A stretch of DNA of 64,000 nucleotides. It comes from Pyrinomonadaceae bacterium. Lineage in GTDB: Bacteria; Acidobacteriota; Blastocatellia; Pyrinomonadales; Pyrinomonadaceae. The stretch is from positions 310,001 through 374,000 of the forward strand of contig JAVEDP010000025.1 in assembly GCA_030841085.1 (NCBI GenBank), given 5' to 3'. A program made the position numbers and the translations under genes. This document shows positions 52,516 through 61,398 of this stretch, piece after piece. The notes under the pieces are model-generated. The model ran no database searches and was not told the origin of the DNA. It saw nothing but the letters and a program-made list of their open reading frames with translations. The number at the start of each line of letters is the position of its first letter. Within the stretch, counting starts at the first letter, position 1.

Positions 52516-52947
52516 ATGATCAAAGAATTTCGTGAGTTCATTGCGCGTGGCAACGTTATCGATTTGGCCGTGGCTGTAATTATTGGCGCGGCCTTTGGCA
52601 AACTCGTCACGTCGTTGGTGGAAGGAATCATCATGCCGCCCATCGGCATGCTGCTCGGTGGCGTCGACTTTGCAAATTTATTTATCGACCTCTCCGGCAA
52701 AAACCCGGCGTCGCTGGCAGACGCGCAGGTCAGGGGCCTGCCGGTAATTGCCTATGGCGTGTTCCTGAACGACGTCATCAGCTTCCTAATCATCGCCTTC
52801 GTTGTCTTCCTGATCGTTAGGGCGATCAATAAGCGCAAGCAGGTGGAAGTGGTCGAACTGACAAAGGAATGTCCTTACTGCTTCTCCGCGATTCACATTG
52901 AAGCAACAAGATGCTCGGCGTGCACTTCTCAACTCCAGGCCGCTTAG
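52516..52947 (+). CDS. mscL: Large-conductance mechanosensitive channel with zinc-ribbon tail
   Basis: 143 residues; AAAAGGAG is upstream. The MscL sequence is complete: [31 protein letters not shown] (TM1, by its words), [10 protein letters not shown] and a second helix (about 78-100). It opens under membrane tension to release solutes in osmotic down-shock. The C-terminal cytoplasmic bundle is replaced by or extended with a zinc ribbon, [22 protein letters not shown], not found in the E. coli protein. Confidence 0.95.
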   Translation: MIKEFREFIARGNVIDLAVAVIIGAAFGKLVTSLVEGIIMPPIGMLLGGVDFANLFIDLSGKNPASLADAQVRGLPVIAYGVFLNDVISFLIIAFVVFLIVRAINKRKQVEVVELTKECPYCFSAIHIEATRCSACTSQLQAA

Positions 52948-53023
52948 AGCAACAGATACAGGAAAGCGAACAACTGACGGCGAAATATTTCGTAGCGGCC
53001 AAGAAAAATACAGAACCCGGAGC

Positions 53024-53157
53024 GGTAGCGACCGGGTCTGCGCTGGGTTAACAGGATTGTTCAAAGCAACTTAATATTCAAACGCTACGATTGCATATCA
53101 GTTGAGTGCCCCGAGCCGGTCGCTACCACCACCCCACGCGGGCTGCCCGCGCGGGGA
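53024..53157. repeat. Paired-hairpin element, family 10
   Basis: GGTAGCGACCGGGT (53024-53037) has an inverted copy CCGGTCGCTACC (53116-53127). The left unit is inside its own hairpin ACCCGG ... CCGGGT (53015-53037). A strong GC hairpin CCCCACGCGGGC/GCCCGCGCGGGG follows at 53133-53157. It fills the space between mscL and the kinase gene. Confidence 0.8.
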
Positions 53158-53258
53158 CCCCGGTCCGCTCGCGGTTCCGTATTTATTTTGCGATGCTGTA
53201 ATGTTTCCTGATTGCTCATTTCATAACCGTTGACGGTTCCAGCGATTTTTCCCTCAAA

Positions 53259-54899
53259 ATGCGTGAATGTCCACGATGTGAAAGTTGCTACGAAGACGAT
53301 GTCGACGTTTGCCCGACGGACGACGCGAAGACGAAGCAAACTTTGCCCGGATCGCGGCTGCTCTCCTCGCGTTACCTGCTCGAGAAACGCCTCGGACGCG
53401 GCGCGATGGGCCAGGTTTATCTGGCCTGCGATCAGAACCTCGTCACCCGCCGCGTTGCCGTGAAGACCGTCCGGCCGGACATCCTCAACGACGAAGACCT
53501 GCAGGAAGGCGAAGCCATCGCGCGCTTTGAACGCGAGGCACGCGCCGCCGCCTCTATTCGCCATCCTAACGTGGTTGACGTTACCGACTTTGGCAAAAGC
53601 GCCGACGGCGTTTTCTTCCTGGTCATGGAATACGTTGATGGCGAAAGCCTTTATCAACTGCTGCGCCGCGAAGGCACGCTCGATTTGCAGCGAACACTTA
53701 CCATCCTCGGCCAGGCCGTTGCCGGCGTCGAAGCCGCCCACGATGAAGGCATACTGCACCGCGATCTAAAACCTGCCAATATTTTCCTGATGCAAAAGCG
53801 CAAGCCGGCCGGCGGCAGCATGGCCGACGGCTTCGTGAAGGTAGGCGATTTTGGCCTGGCAAAGATTGTTACCGCCGACCGGTCGGAAGCAACGTCTGAG
53901 AGTGGTCCACAGTCGCGCGGCATAATCGGTACGCCGGAATATATGGCGCCTGAACAGATGCAGACAGGCGTGACGCTAGACACGCGCGCCGACATTTATG
54001 CGTTGGGTACGATTGCTTATCACATGTTGGGCGGACGTCCGCCGTTTATCGGCGACCTGACTCAGCTTGTCGCGCAAAAGTTAATGCAGGCACCGCCGCC
54101 TTTATCTACATTGCGGTCCGATATTTCTGCAGAAGTTGAAAAGGCGATCATGCATGCGCTCGAGCGCGAGCCACAGGCGCGTCCGCAAAATGCCGCGGAA
54201 TGGTTTGATGAACTCAATGCCGCGGTCAGCAAACGGCCGGAACCTCCGCCAAGCGCGGACTCGCCATTAATCGTGATGGCGCCGCAAGGTTCGGAAGTTT
54301 ATGTTGACGACGAACGGCATGGCAGCGTAGGTCGCTCGGGCAGGGTTGTGCTGCGTTCGATCGTGCCGGGCCAGCACGTACTGCGCGTGTCGCGCGCCGG
54401 TGAAGTTGATGATGAACGAGTCATCGAAGTGCGCGCCGACGGCATCGAGCAAATTATTCAGGCGCAGTTTAAGAGTGCGGCCGGAAGCGAACACCTGTCG
54501 CCATCGCGCGGCGGCAGTTTGGATAGCCGCACCGGCAGCGCGGTAAGCGCTCCACACATTGTCGCCTGCACGCAATGCGGGTCGCGATTCGCGGAAGGAA
54601 TAAAATTTTGCGGCCGCTGTGGGAATCGTTCGTTTGAGCGTGTCGGCACCAGCGAACTCAAACAGGCGGCCATCGGGAGTCAACCAGGCGTTGTTGCTGC
54701 AACGGTGCCTTGCCCGCGTTGTCATACGCAGTATCCTGCCGGCATTCGCTTCTGCGGCAAGTGTGGCATTCCCATCGGCGCGGCTTCGCTCGATTGGCGC
54801 CCGCCGCGTTCGGTTGAAGTCATTTGTAAATCCTGCGGTACCTCCTACGCTCCCGGCACCAAATTCTGTGGGCGCTGCGGCAAGCCACTGAACGTTTGA
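53259..54899 (+). CDS. Ser/Thr protein kinase with PEGA and four zinc-ribbon modules
   Basis: 546 residues, cytoplasmic. A short zinc ribbon begins the protein (MRECPRCESCYEDDVDVCP). The Hanks-type kinase (about 38-310) has the Gly loop LGRGAMGQVYLA, catalytic Lys in VAVKTVRPD, HRDLKPANI, DFGLAKI and GTPEYMAPEQM. A PEGA-type domain (about 330-400, PLIVMAPQGSEVYVDDERHG) follows. Three zinc ribbons end the protein: CTQCGSRFAEGIKFCGRCG, CPRCHTQYPAGIRFCGKCG and CKSCGTSYAPGTKFCGRCG. It phosphorylates protein Ser/Thr; the ribbons probably recruit partners. No membrane helix. Confidence 0.94.
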   Translation: MRECPRCESCYEDDVDVCPTDDAKTKQTLPGSRLLSSRYLLEKRLGRGAMGQVYLACDQNLVTRRVAVKTVRPDILNDEDLQEGEAIARFEREARAAASIRHPNVVDVTDFGKSADGVFFLVMEYVDGESLYQLLRREGTLDLQRTLTILGQAVAGVEAAHDEGILHRDLKPANIFLMQKRKPAGGSMADGFVKVGDFGLAKIVTADRSEATSESGPQSRGIIGTPEYMAPEQMQTGVTLDTRADIYALGTIAYHMLGGRPPFIGDLTQLVAQKLMQAPPPLSTLRSDISAEVEKAIMHALEREPQARPQNAAEWFDELNAAVSKRPEPPPSADSPLIVMAPQGSEVYVDDERHGSVGRSGRVVLRSIVPGQHVLRVSRAGEVDDERVIEVRADGIEQIIQAQFKSAAGSEHLSPSRGGSLDSRTGSAVSAPHIVACTQCGSRFAEGIKFCGRCGNRSFERVGTSELKQAAIGSQPGVVAATVPCPRCHTQYPAGIRFCGKCGIPIGAASLDWRPPRSVEVICKSCGTSYAPGTKFCGRCGKPLNV

Positions 54900-54963
54900 G
54901 CTAGCGGGTCAGTTTCGAACTGCATGAGGACGGTTGTAACTCGTCGCTTTTACTGAGCGCTAA

Positions 54964-55158
54964 GCGATGCGAAGCGATCTCATTAGCACCGCGGCTTCAG
55001 CCCGGTGATAGCAAACCGTACCTGACAAGGAACCGTTTTCAACGGTTTTTGTTGGCAGCGGAACAGGAGAAACCGTTAAAAACGGTTTAAGGAATCATTT
55101 TGTAGAACTTGACCACCGGGCTGAAGCCACGGTGCTAATGACATCGCTTCGCGTTCCG
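54964..55158. repeat. Paired-hairpin element, family 9
   Basis: GCGAAGCGAT ... ATTAGCACCGCGGCTTCAGCCCGGTG (54964-55007) has an inverted copy with few mismatches at 55113-55158. Each arm holds the hairpin CACCGCGGCTTCAGCCCGGTG in short form GGCTTCAGCC. Between them are two further hairpins, AACCGTTTTCAACGGTT and AACCGTTAAAAACGGTT. It fills the gap after the kinase gene. Confidence 0.9.
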
Positions 55159-55334
55159 CCTGCTCGCAGTTCCAATAAGAAGTCGACATAACAACCCAAG
55201 CTGACCGACAACTGAATGCTTGAACCACTAGCCGTCCCCGCCTTTGAGCCTCTCCATGCTTTCCCTATAATGCTTCCCGTCTTATTACAATCACCAATTC
55301 GGTCGTCGCGTTTCCGCCGGTCGCATTCAACAAA

Positions 55335-56411
55335 ATGAGAATTTGTCCTAGTTGCAATCGCACTTATACCGATGCGTCGCTTAACTTCTGCCTCGAAGAT
55401 GGCACGCCGCTGGTAAATGAATCAGCGCCGGGCGCGGATCCAAACGCCACCGTCAGATACACCGAAATCCGCGACACGAATCCGCCGGCGACACAGATTT
55501 ATCCGTCAATGCCGGCGGCGAGCGGTCCGACCCCGCCGCAAAGACCCGCACAAGCATCGCGCCCCCCCGCGCCTCTATCACAATCACAACCACCGCAATG
55601 GGCGCCGCCGTCGGCATCACTTCCCGGTCCGGCTGCGCGAAAGAAATCCAGTGCGATCTGGTGGATTGTTGGCGGCGCGGCGGTCGTCGGCGTCATTGCG
55701 ATCGGCTTGGTCATCATGGTGATAGTGCTGGCGAGCATGAACGCGAATACCAACAACAGCAATAACAGAAATGCGAATTTGCGCGGCGGTAACCGCAACG
55801 CAAACGCCAATACCAACTTGAATGGCAACGTTTCAAATATTAATTCTGACGTTAAACTGCCGCCGCTCTTAAGCGATGATTTCTCGGAAGCAAAATGGAC
55901 CACTGACCGCGGTGAATACGGCGACATCTGGTACGACAATGACGAATATCACATGCGTTCCAAAGACAAAACGTACCTTGTGATGTATGCGCCCAATGGC
56001 GATTATGACACCGGCAACGCAGACGTTAAGGTCAGCGTTCGCAGCGTTGATGGCTCACCTTCACCGACAGGCTATGGTTTGATTGTGCACGGACAAAGAT
56101 CAAAGGCGGGTGATTTGGAAGACTATGCGCTGTTGATCTACAGCGGCACAGATCCTCAATACGAGGTTATCAAACACAAGGATGGCCAGCAGACGACGGT
56201 GGTGCCCTGGGCCAAGTCGAGTGCCATCCGCACCGGCACCAGCGCGAACCAGCTTGAGGTGCGCGCGCGCGGCGCGGAGCTTTCGTTCTACATCAACGGC
56301 GAGTACCTCGATAAGATTTCAGATACGGAAAACTTCAAGCGCGGAGTCGCCGGCTTCTACACCAGCGACGTAACGGAAGTGGCCTTCGACGATCTCGAAA
56401 TCAAAAGATAG
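55335..56411 (+). CDS. Zinc-ribbon membrane protein with exposed LamG-like/DUF1080-like domain
   Basis: 358 residues. N-terminal CPSCNRTYTDASLNFCLEDGT is a zinc-ribbon-like finger. A Pro-rich linker leads to one transmembrane helix (about 115-138), then an Asn-rich low-complexity stretch (NANTNNSNNRNAN). The C-terminal 175 residues form a jelly-roll-like domain: LLSDDFSEAKW, YVMYAPNG-type words, GYGLIVHG and VRARGAELSFYINGEYLDKI, as in family-16/DUF1080 lectin-like modules. It probably faces the periplasm and binds a glycan or protein. It lies before an FHA kinase gene. Confidence 0.82.
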   Translation: MRICPSCNRTYTDASLNFCLEDGTPLVNESAPGADPNATVRYTEIRDTNPPATQIYPSMPAASGPTPPQRPAQASRPPAPLSQSQPPQWAPPSASLPGPAARKKSSAIWWIVGGAAVVGVIAIGLVIMVIVLASMNANTNNSNNRNANLRGGNRNANANTNLNGNVSNINSDVKLPPLLSDDFSEAKWTTDRGEYGDIWYDNDEYHMRSKDKTYLVMYAPNGDYDTGNADVKVSVRSVDGSPSPTGYGLIVHGQRSKAGDLEDYALLIYSGTDPQYEVIKHKDGQQTTVVPWAKSSAIRTGTSANQLEVRARGAELSFYINGEYLDKISDTENFKRGVAGFYTSDVTEVAFDDLEIKR

Positions 56412-56487
56412 TCCAATGTCCAAAGTCCAAGGTCCAAAGTCTTCGAAGCTAACCGGACATTGGACTTTGGACCTTGGACTTTGGACC
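56411..56487. repeat. Paired repeat, family 3 (copy b)
   Basis: The words TTGGACTTTGGACC and GTCCAAAGTCCAAGG recur in inverted order at 56411-56441 and 56455-56487. The right arm reads in frame with the following kinase gene and ends six bases before its start codon. It is the same family as 47911-48038. Confidence 0.9.
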
Positions 56488-56492
56488 AATTA

Positions 56493-57791
56493 ATGCAAGT
56501 CAACTTAAAAGTACTGGCCGGCCCTTACAAAGACCGCGTCTTTTGTTTCACTCAGCCTGATACGTTTCTCATTGGACGGACTGCCGACTCGCATCTATAC
56601 CTTCCCGACGACCGCTTCTTTTCTCGGCATCACTGCCTGCTTGAAATTTCCCCGCCGCACTGCCTGCTGCGCGATTTGGGATCGACCAATGGAACATTCG
56701 TCAACGGCCGCAAGGTTTCCGAAGCCGCGCTCCAGAATGGCGACAAAATTCAGGGCGGTGAAACTGTCTTGCTGGTTGAAGTTGTTTCCGGCGAGTCCGC
56801 GGAAGATTCCCAGCCAGGCCGCGCGCCCGCTAAACCCATTGTGGTCGCCGTGCAATGCATAAACTGTGGCCGCAGTGAACAGGCACAGGCGGCAACTTCA
56901 GACGAGCACTTAACTTTTTTGTGTGAAGACTGTCGCGCCGAATTGCGAAACACGCCACAGCCAATTCCCGGTTACGAGATGATTCGCGTACTCGGGCGCG
57001 GCGGCATGGGTTGCGTGACGCTGGCGCGGGATCAAAAGACCGGCCGTGGCGTCGCCATTAAAACGCTTCTGCCTGAGTTTGCTGTGAGCGACAAAGCGAT
57101 GCGCCGCTTCATGCGCGAGGTCGATGTTGCCGCGGCGCTTAAGCATCCCAACATCGTCGAGTTCATCGATCGCGGCGTCCATAACGGCGTGGTCTATCTG
57201 GTAACGGAATTCGTCGATGGCGCCGACGCCGCCAAGCTTGCCGATTCGCGCGGCGGTCACCTCTCGTCGCCGGACGCAATCGCTATCATCACCCAAGTGC
57301 TGGATGCGCTGTCGCACGCGCACGACCACGGCTACATTCATCGCGACATCAAAGATCAAAACATTCTGGTGCGCAGTTCAGGCAAGGAATTGTCGGCAAA
57401 GTTGACCGACTTTGGACTGGCAAAAAGCTTCACGCAATCGGGCATGAGCGGAGTTACGATGGCTGGTGAGATGGCGGGCACGCTCGCGTACATGCCGCCC
57501 GAACAACTAAAAAACTTTCGCGATGTGAAGCCGCAGTCGGACCTCTATGCGGTGGGCATGACGGCCTATAGTTTGTTCAGCGGCAAGCTGGCATTGAAAA
57601 TTGGCAAGCACACCAGCATGTCGGAAACAATAAAAGCTATTTTCGAACAACCGGCGATTCCCTTGCGCGAACGTGTGCCCGCTTTGTCCGCCGCCCTTTG
57701 TGAGATCGTCGATCGTGCTCTCGTCAAAAATCCTGAGGAGCGCTGGCAGTCGGCGAAAGCCATGCGGAATGCATTGCTGCATGCGGTCTGA
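56493..57791 (+). CDS. FHA-domain Ser/Thr protein kinase
   Basis: 432 residues from ATG 56493; an in-frame upstream TTG lies in the repeat and is not believed. The FHA domain (about 15-95) has FLIGRTADSHLYLPDD, FFSRHHCLLEI and LGSTNGTFVNGRKV, so it binds phosphothreonine. A zinc ribbon (CINCGR ... CEDC, about 120-150) links to the kinase (about 165-430): LGRGGMGCVTLA, VAIKTLLPE, HRDIKDQNIL, DFGLAK and MAGTLAYMPPEQL. No membrane helix. It may be regulated by partner phosphorylation through FHA. No good ribosome binding site is seen besides one from the repeat. Confidence 0.92.
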   Translation: MQVNLKVLAGPYKDRVFCFTQPDTFLIGRTADSHLYLPDDRFFSRHHCLLEISPPHCLLRDLGSTNGTFVNGRKVSEAALQNGDKIQGGETVLLVEVVSGESAEDSQPGRAPAKPIVVAVQCINCGRSEQAQAATSDEHLTFLCEDCRAELRNTPQPIPGYEMIRVLGRGGMGCVTLARDQKTGRGVAIKTLLPEFAVSDKAMRRFMREVDVAAALKHPNIVEFIDRGVHNGVVYLVTEFVDGADAAKLADSRGGHLSSPDAIAIITQVLDALSHAHDHGYIHRDIKDQNILVRSSGKELSAKLTDFGLAKSFTQSGMSGVTMAGEMAGTLAYMPPEQLKNFRDVKPQSDLYAVGMTAYSLFSGKLALKIGKHTSMSETIKAIFEQPAIPLRERVPALSAALCEIVDRALVKNPEERWQSAKAMRNALLHAV

Positions 57792-57844
57792 AGTTTTTTC
57801 AAACGGACCCCCGTTTTGCAAAGGAAGTTAAAGTTTCAATCAGT

Positions 57845-58019
57845 CGGCTCTGCCGCCTTCCGTGCGGTAAGCCTACGGCTTACCGGCGAAGTCTGATTGA
57901 CCGAGGCTATGCCTCGAGGTTTGCTGCGAGGTAGCAGTTCAACGAATAGGCATAGCCTTTAGATACCACCGCTCTCCGGTAAGCCATAGGCTTACCGCAC
58001 GGAACGCGGCAAAGCCGCC
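57845..58019. repeat. Paired-hairpin element, family 2
   Basis: 29-bp inverted arms with one mismatch (57858-57886 and 57976-58004) each contain the hairpin GGTAAGCCTACGGCTTACC or its variant with ATA. Outside them CGGCTCTGCCGCC and GGCAAAGCCGCC extend the pairing. Inner GAGGCTATGCCTCGAGG and ATAGGCATAGCC pair as well. Confidence 0.93.
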
Positions 58020-58179
58020 AATTTATTGTTTTCCGTGTCGTTTCGGGGCGAGTGTTAGCACTGCTTACGCTAGCCTGCATTTCCGCGGCCTTTCTACTTA
58101 ATTCTTTACATCCCTGGGCCAGCAACCGCATAATACTGGCCCACACCGGCCCCAGAGCCGGTGAGCGTGTCTTAGGACT

Positions 58180-58265
58180 TCAAAGTTTCAAGTTCAAAGT
58201 TTCAAGTTGGTAAACAAGCCAGCTTGAAACCTCAAACTTGAGACTTGAAACTTGAGACTTGAACT
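58180..58265. repeat. Repeated TTCAAGTT/AACTTGA words, family 8
   Basis: Two direct copies of CAAAGTTTCAAGTT (58181-58208) face inverted copies AACTTGAGACTTGAAACTTGAGACTTGAAC, in parts, at 58235-58264. The region between 57792 and 58286 otherwise contains no gene. A small stem ACCGGC/GCCGGT lies at 58145-58162. Confidence 0.8.
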
Positions 58266-58286
58266 TCTTCTTCGGAGATACCCGAA

Positions 58287-59162
58287 ATGAGATCTATTTG
58301 GAAAGGCCACATTCGTTTCCTGCTCGTCGCCATTCCCGTTCGCATCTATAACGCGATCGAGACCGCCGAAAAGATCCAGTTTAATCAGTTGCACCGGGAA
58401 GACTATGGTCCAATCGGATACGACAAGCGCTGCAAGAAATGCCAGCAGGTGGTCACTAACGATCAGATCACCAAAGGCTATCAGTACGAGCCCGACCGCT
58501 ATGCGATCGTCGAGCCGGAAGACATTGCCAAGGTGAAGATCAAAACGACCAAAGCGGTTGATATCATTGGCTTCGTTGACAGCGATGAAATTCCGCGGAC
58601 GTTTTACGATTCGCCTTACTACGCCGGCCCGGATGGACCAGTCTCAGAAAAACCTTATGCGCTGTTGCGCGAAGTGATGAAGCAGACCGGCAAGGTGGCA
58701 ATCGGCAAAGTCGTCTTGCGCGATCGCGAAGATCTGGTTGCGGTGTTTCCGCAGGAAAACGGTCTGGTCCTGCAGAAGCTGCACTATCCGCACGAGTTGA
58801 GAAAAATAGAAGACGTCCCTGAGATTGAAGGCGCAAACAAACTCGACAAGAACGAATTGAAAATGGCGACCATGCTGGTTGAGCAGATGGTCACTTCATT
58901 ATCCGAGATCGACACGGCTGACCAGTATCACGAAGCGCTCAAGAAACTTATCGAATCCAAAATCAAAGGCAAGAAAGTCGTTGAATTTGAGGTTGAAGAA
59001 CTGCCGAGACTTGATATTATGAGCGCGTTGAAAAAGAGCTTGCAGGCTTCGAGCCGCAAACCGATGGTCAAGGCCGCGCCGGCGGCTTCAAAGAAGAAAG
59101 CGCTTACGTTAGTGAAGTCGGTTGCGAAAGCAAAGCCGGCAAAGAAGCGCAAAGCATCGTAG
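58287..59162 (+). CDS. ku: Ku protein, bacterial NHEJ
   Basis: 291 residues, normal length. It begins MRSIWKGHIRFLLVAIPVRIYNA, the typical Ku start (words MRSIWKG), has LHREDYGPIGYDKRCKKC, VTNDQITKGYQY, and ELKMATMLVEQMVTSL. The C-terminus is a Lys/Ala-rich tail (AKAKPAKKRKAS), common in bacterial Ku. It forms a homodimer on DNA double-strand ends and recruits ligase D. No ligD gene lies within 4.8 kb to the right or to the left in this window. A repeat element of family 1 follows. Confidence 0.96.
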   Translation: MRSIWKGHIRFLLVAIPVRIYNAIETAEKIQFNQLHREDYGPIGYDKRCKKCQQVVTNDQITKGYQYEPDRYAIVEPEDIAKVKIKTTKAVDIIGFVDSDEIPRTFYDSPYYAGPDGPVSEKPYALLREVMKQTGKVAIGKVVLRDREDLVAVFPQENGLVLQKLHYPHELRKIEDVPEIEGANKLDKNELKMATMLVEQMVTSLSEIDTADQYHEALKKLIESKIKGKKVVEFEVEELPRLDIMSALKKSLQASSRKPMVKAAPAASKKKALTLVKSVAKAKPAKKRKAS

Positions 59163-59166
59163 CGAT

Positions 59167-59313
59167 GTAAAGCAAACTGTTAGTTTGCGGCGGTACGCAA
59201 CGAACAACACGGCGAAGCCAAGGTCACACGCAAACAAAAGAATTTAGGTACGTAGTAATTCGCAATCTGACAGTTGCTTTACGCACGACCGCAAACTAAC
59301 AGGCGTGCTTTAC
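59167..59313. repeat. Paired-hairpin element, family 1 (copy b)
   Basis: Left arm 59167-59190 is identical to that of copy a. There are two degenerate right arms: 59260-59281 (CAATCTGACAGTTGCTTTAC) and 59289-59313 (CCGCAAACTAACAGGCGTGC...). So the element seems to have gained or decayed a third arm. Confidence 0.9.
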
Positions 59314-59321
59314 AGTTTTAA

Positions 59322-60122
59322 ATGAACGAAGACAGCAAGAAGGTTTTATCGTTTCCCTCACGTGTTCCCGCGAAAGCGGACTATCAACGCGTCAAGGCCA
59401 GCTACTCCGTCGGCGAAATCAAACAACTCTTCGGTCTTAGTGAACGCACCATCCGCCGTTGGACTGAGCAAGGCATCATCCAGGCGACACCCGGAACAAA
59501 CAATGAATTAAGCTACGACTTTCAAGCGCTGACGCAGTTCCGTCGCGTCCGCGAGCTGCGCGCGCAGGGCCAAAGCATTCGCCAAATCGAGGCCGAGCTC
59601 CAGGGCCAGTTGCATCTTTTCCGCGGCGCCCAGCGTGGCAGGGTTTCACGCTTGCTCACGCCGTTTGAAGAAGCGCTGTTGCTGCATGAACAGGGCGACG
59701 CGAAAGCCGCAGAGTCGTACCAGGAAGCGATAAGCGACGGCGACAACGTGGCTGAGGCCTATTGCAACCTCGGCATCATCAATCTCGACCTGGGCCAGCG
59801 CGGGAAAGCGCTCGACAACTTTACCCTGGCGCTGAAGCACGAGCCGCGGCACGTCGAGGCGCACTACAATCTCGGCAATCTTTATTACGATGCCGGCGAG
59901 CTTTCTCTCGCGCGGCTACATTATGAAGCTGCTTCGCAGATTGAGTCGGGTTTCTCACTCGTTTACTTTAACCTCGCGCTTGTTTATCACCGCATCGGGG
60001 ACCTGGCGTCGGCGTTGTCAGCGCTCGAAAGATACAAGGAACTCGCGCCCGACGATGAAGAGGTCGAAGCGGTGGACCAGTTGCTTAAGGTTATGCTGGA
60101 ATCCCGCTCGCCTCGTCGTTAA
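59322..60122 (+). CDS. MerR-type regulator fused to TPR repeats
   Basis: 266 residues. A MerR-type helix-turn-helix (about 27-95) has YSVGEIKQLFGLSERTIRRWTEQGII, RRVRELRAQGQSIRQIEAEL in its words. The C-terminus (about 110-255) has at least four TPR units, for example AEAYCNLGIINLDLGQRGKALDNF, VEAHYNLGNLYYDAGELSLARLHY and LVYFNLALVYHRIGDLASAL (TPR consensus positions kept). The TPR part may bind a protein ligand that controls DNA binding. It is bracketed by two copies of repeat family 1. The ligand and targets are unknown. Confidence 0.9.
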   Translation: MNEDSKKVLSFPSRVPAKADYQRVKASYSVGEIKQLFGLSERTIRRWTEQGIIQATPGTNNELSYDFQALTQFRRVRELRAQGQSIRQIEAELQGQLHLFRGAQRGRVSRLLTPFEEALLLHEQGDAKAAESYQEAISDGDNVAEAYCNLGIINLDLGQRGKALDNFTLALKHEPRHVEAHYNLGNLYYDAGELSLARLHYEAASQIESGFSLVYFNLALVYHRIGDLASALSALERYKELAPDDEEVEAVDQLLKVMLESRSPRR

Positions 60123-60165
60123 AGCCGAGTTCTACGCCATTCCTCTTTCAAAGGTTCCGCTGTTT

Positions 60166-60264
60166 GTAAAGCAAACTGTTAGTTTGCGGTCGTTGAAAGG
60201 CAACGCTTCAGCCTACGGGCAGGAAGCTTCATTGCCTCGACCGCAAACTAACAGTTTGCTTTAC
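60166..60264. repeat. Paired-hairpin element, family 1 (copy c)
   Basis: Perfect 24-bp inverted arms, 60166-60189 and 60241-60264, identical in sequence to those of copy a (8980-9065), around a different 51-bp centre. It lies 44 bases after the MerR-TPR gene. Confidence 0.95.
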
Positions 60265-60396
60265 AACCAAAGAAGCGCGGGCTCTATTTACGATTGACGA
60301 TTCACGATTTTTACTGTTGGCCCAATCGGTCCATGTAGTTTACAATTCCGGCCTCTCCCGTTCTATCGAAAGATCCAGGTTTATGGAGGACCCCTA

Positions 60397-60786
60397 ATGC
60401 CTCAAATAAAGTGTCGCATTCTCTGCATCGATGACCATGAAGACGCGTCAGAGATGATGAAGCTCATTTTGTCTCACGAAGACTATGAAGTCGTTACAGC
60501 AACCACTATTGGTGAAGCCCTCGAACTGGCTACCACTTCGGAATTTGATCTCTATGTGCTCGATCGACATCTGCCGGACGGCAGCGGGTTGGAGTTGTGT
60601 CAGAAGTTAACTCAGGTCACGCCGGGCGTGCCATGCATCTTTTACAGTGGTGACGCCTACGCCATACATCGTTCCGAGGCAATGGCCGCCGGCGCGCAAG
60701 ACTACATAGCCAAACCCGATATCGATAAGCTCATTGAGAGAGTTAACCAACTACTCGCGGAACGTGAGTGCGCGGCGGCTGGTTGA
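60397..60786 (+). CDS. Single-domain response regulator
   Basis: 129 residues; GGAGG lies seven to eight bases before the ATG. CheY-like with CIDDHED, phospho-Asp in LYVLDRHLPDGSG, IFYSGDA as switch region and Lys in YIAKPDID. No output domain. It has its own terminator (60849-60880), so it is a single-gene unit. Partner unknown. Confidence 0.93.
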   Translation: MPQIKCRILCIDDHEDASEMMKLILSHEDYEVVTATTIGEALELATTSEFDLYVLDRHLPDGSGLELCQKLTQVTPGVPCIFYSGDAYAIHRSEAMAAGAQDYIAKPDIDKLIERVNQLLAERECAAAG

Positions 60787-60848
60787 AGCCGTTTCAGAGC
60801 GTCCGAACTGGCCTTACTGTTTGGCATCCTAAACTTTTTAAAAAAAAT

Positions 60849-60880
60849 GCGGTGGGCCATTCGGCCGGCCGCTTTTCTTT
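60849..60880 (+). terminator. Rho-independent terminator
   Basis: GCGGTGGGCC/GGCCGGCCGC pairs around ATTC, with two mismatches, followed by TTTTCTTTT. It is 62 bases after the response regulator stop. Confidence 0.8.
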
Positions 60881-61050
60881 TAGTAGCTGCAAGCCGAGTA
60901 TCAGATCCTCGTGGCCGATACCTGGTGGATTCAAACTCCCAATGCAACACAGTTGAATTGGCTTTCGCTCCAGCGGGGCGAAACCACCAAAACACCTGTA
61001 TGTTGCACTTCAATTTGAATTCGCGTTTGATTGTTCGAAAGGAGATTCTC

Positions 61051-61398
61051 ATGAATGAGAGCAAAACTATCTTTAGGCGAACGTCGCTAGCGGTTGCTGC
61101 GTTAATTCTCGCCGTTGTTTCGATTGCCATCGTGAATACGACTGGACAAGAGGAAGCAAAGGCAAACGATTCTGCGCCGAATGAGCAGTGGGAATATCTG
61201 GCGGTCGCCGGACCCAGCAGTACCAACCTTACTCCGACGGGTAATCCGCGCATGCGCAAGGCACCGGACGTGCCGTTTGGGCGCGAGGCATTTGTGCTGG
61301 AACAGCATCTGGATAAACTAGGCGCAAGTGGATGGGAGTTAGTTGCAGTAGCAGGACCGCCAACCGATCCGGCTTACTACTTCAAGCGTCGGAAGTAG
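61051..61398 (+). CDS. Small exported protein, DUF4177-like
   Basis: 115 residues from ATG 61051 with AAAGGAGA seven bases upstream; the long open frame to 60847 crosses the terminator and is not used. A signal peptide or anchor (about residues 12-30) precedes a small domain EQWEYLAVAGP ... FVLEQHLDKLGASGWELVAVAGPP ... YYFKRR. The GWELV plus closing YYFKR words match the DUF4177 family, where function is unknown. Confidence 0.82.
   Translation: MNESKTIFRRTSLAVAALILAVVSIAIVNTTGQEEAKANDSAPNEQWEYLAVAGPSSTNLTPTGNPRMRKAPDVPFGREAFVLEQHLDKLGASGWELVAVAGPPTDPAYYFKRRK

Noticed and set aside
53085-53759. 224-codon minus-strand open frame opposite the Ser/Thr kinase
   Set aside because: It is antisense to the kinase domain, whose motifs are clear, and the antisense translation has no recognisable domain. 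A shadow of high-GC codon use.
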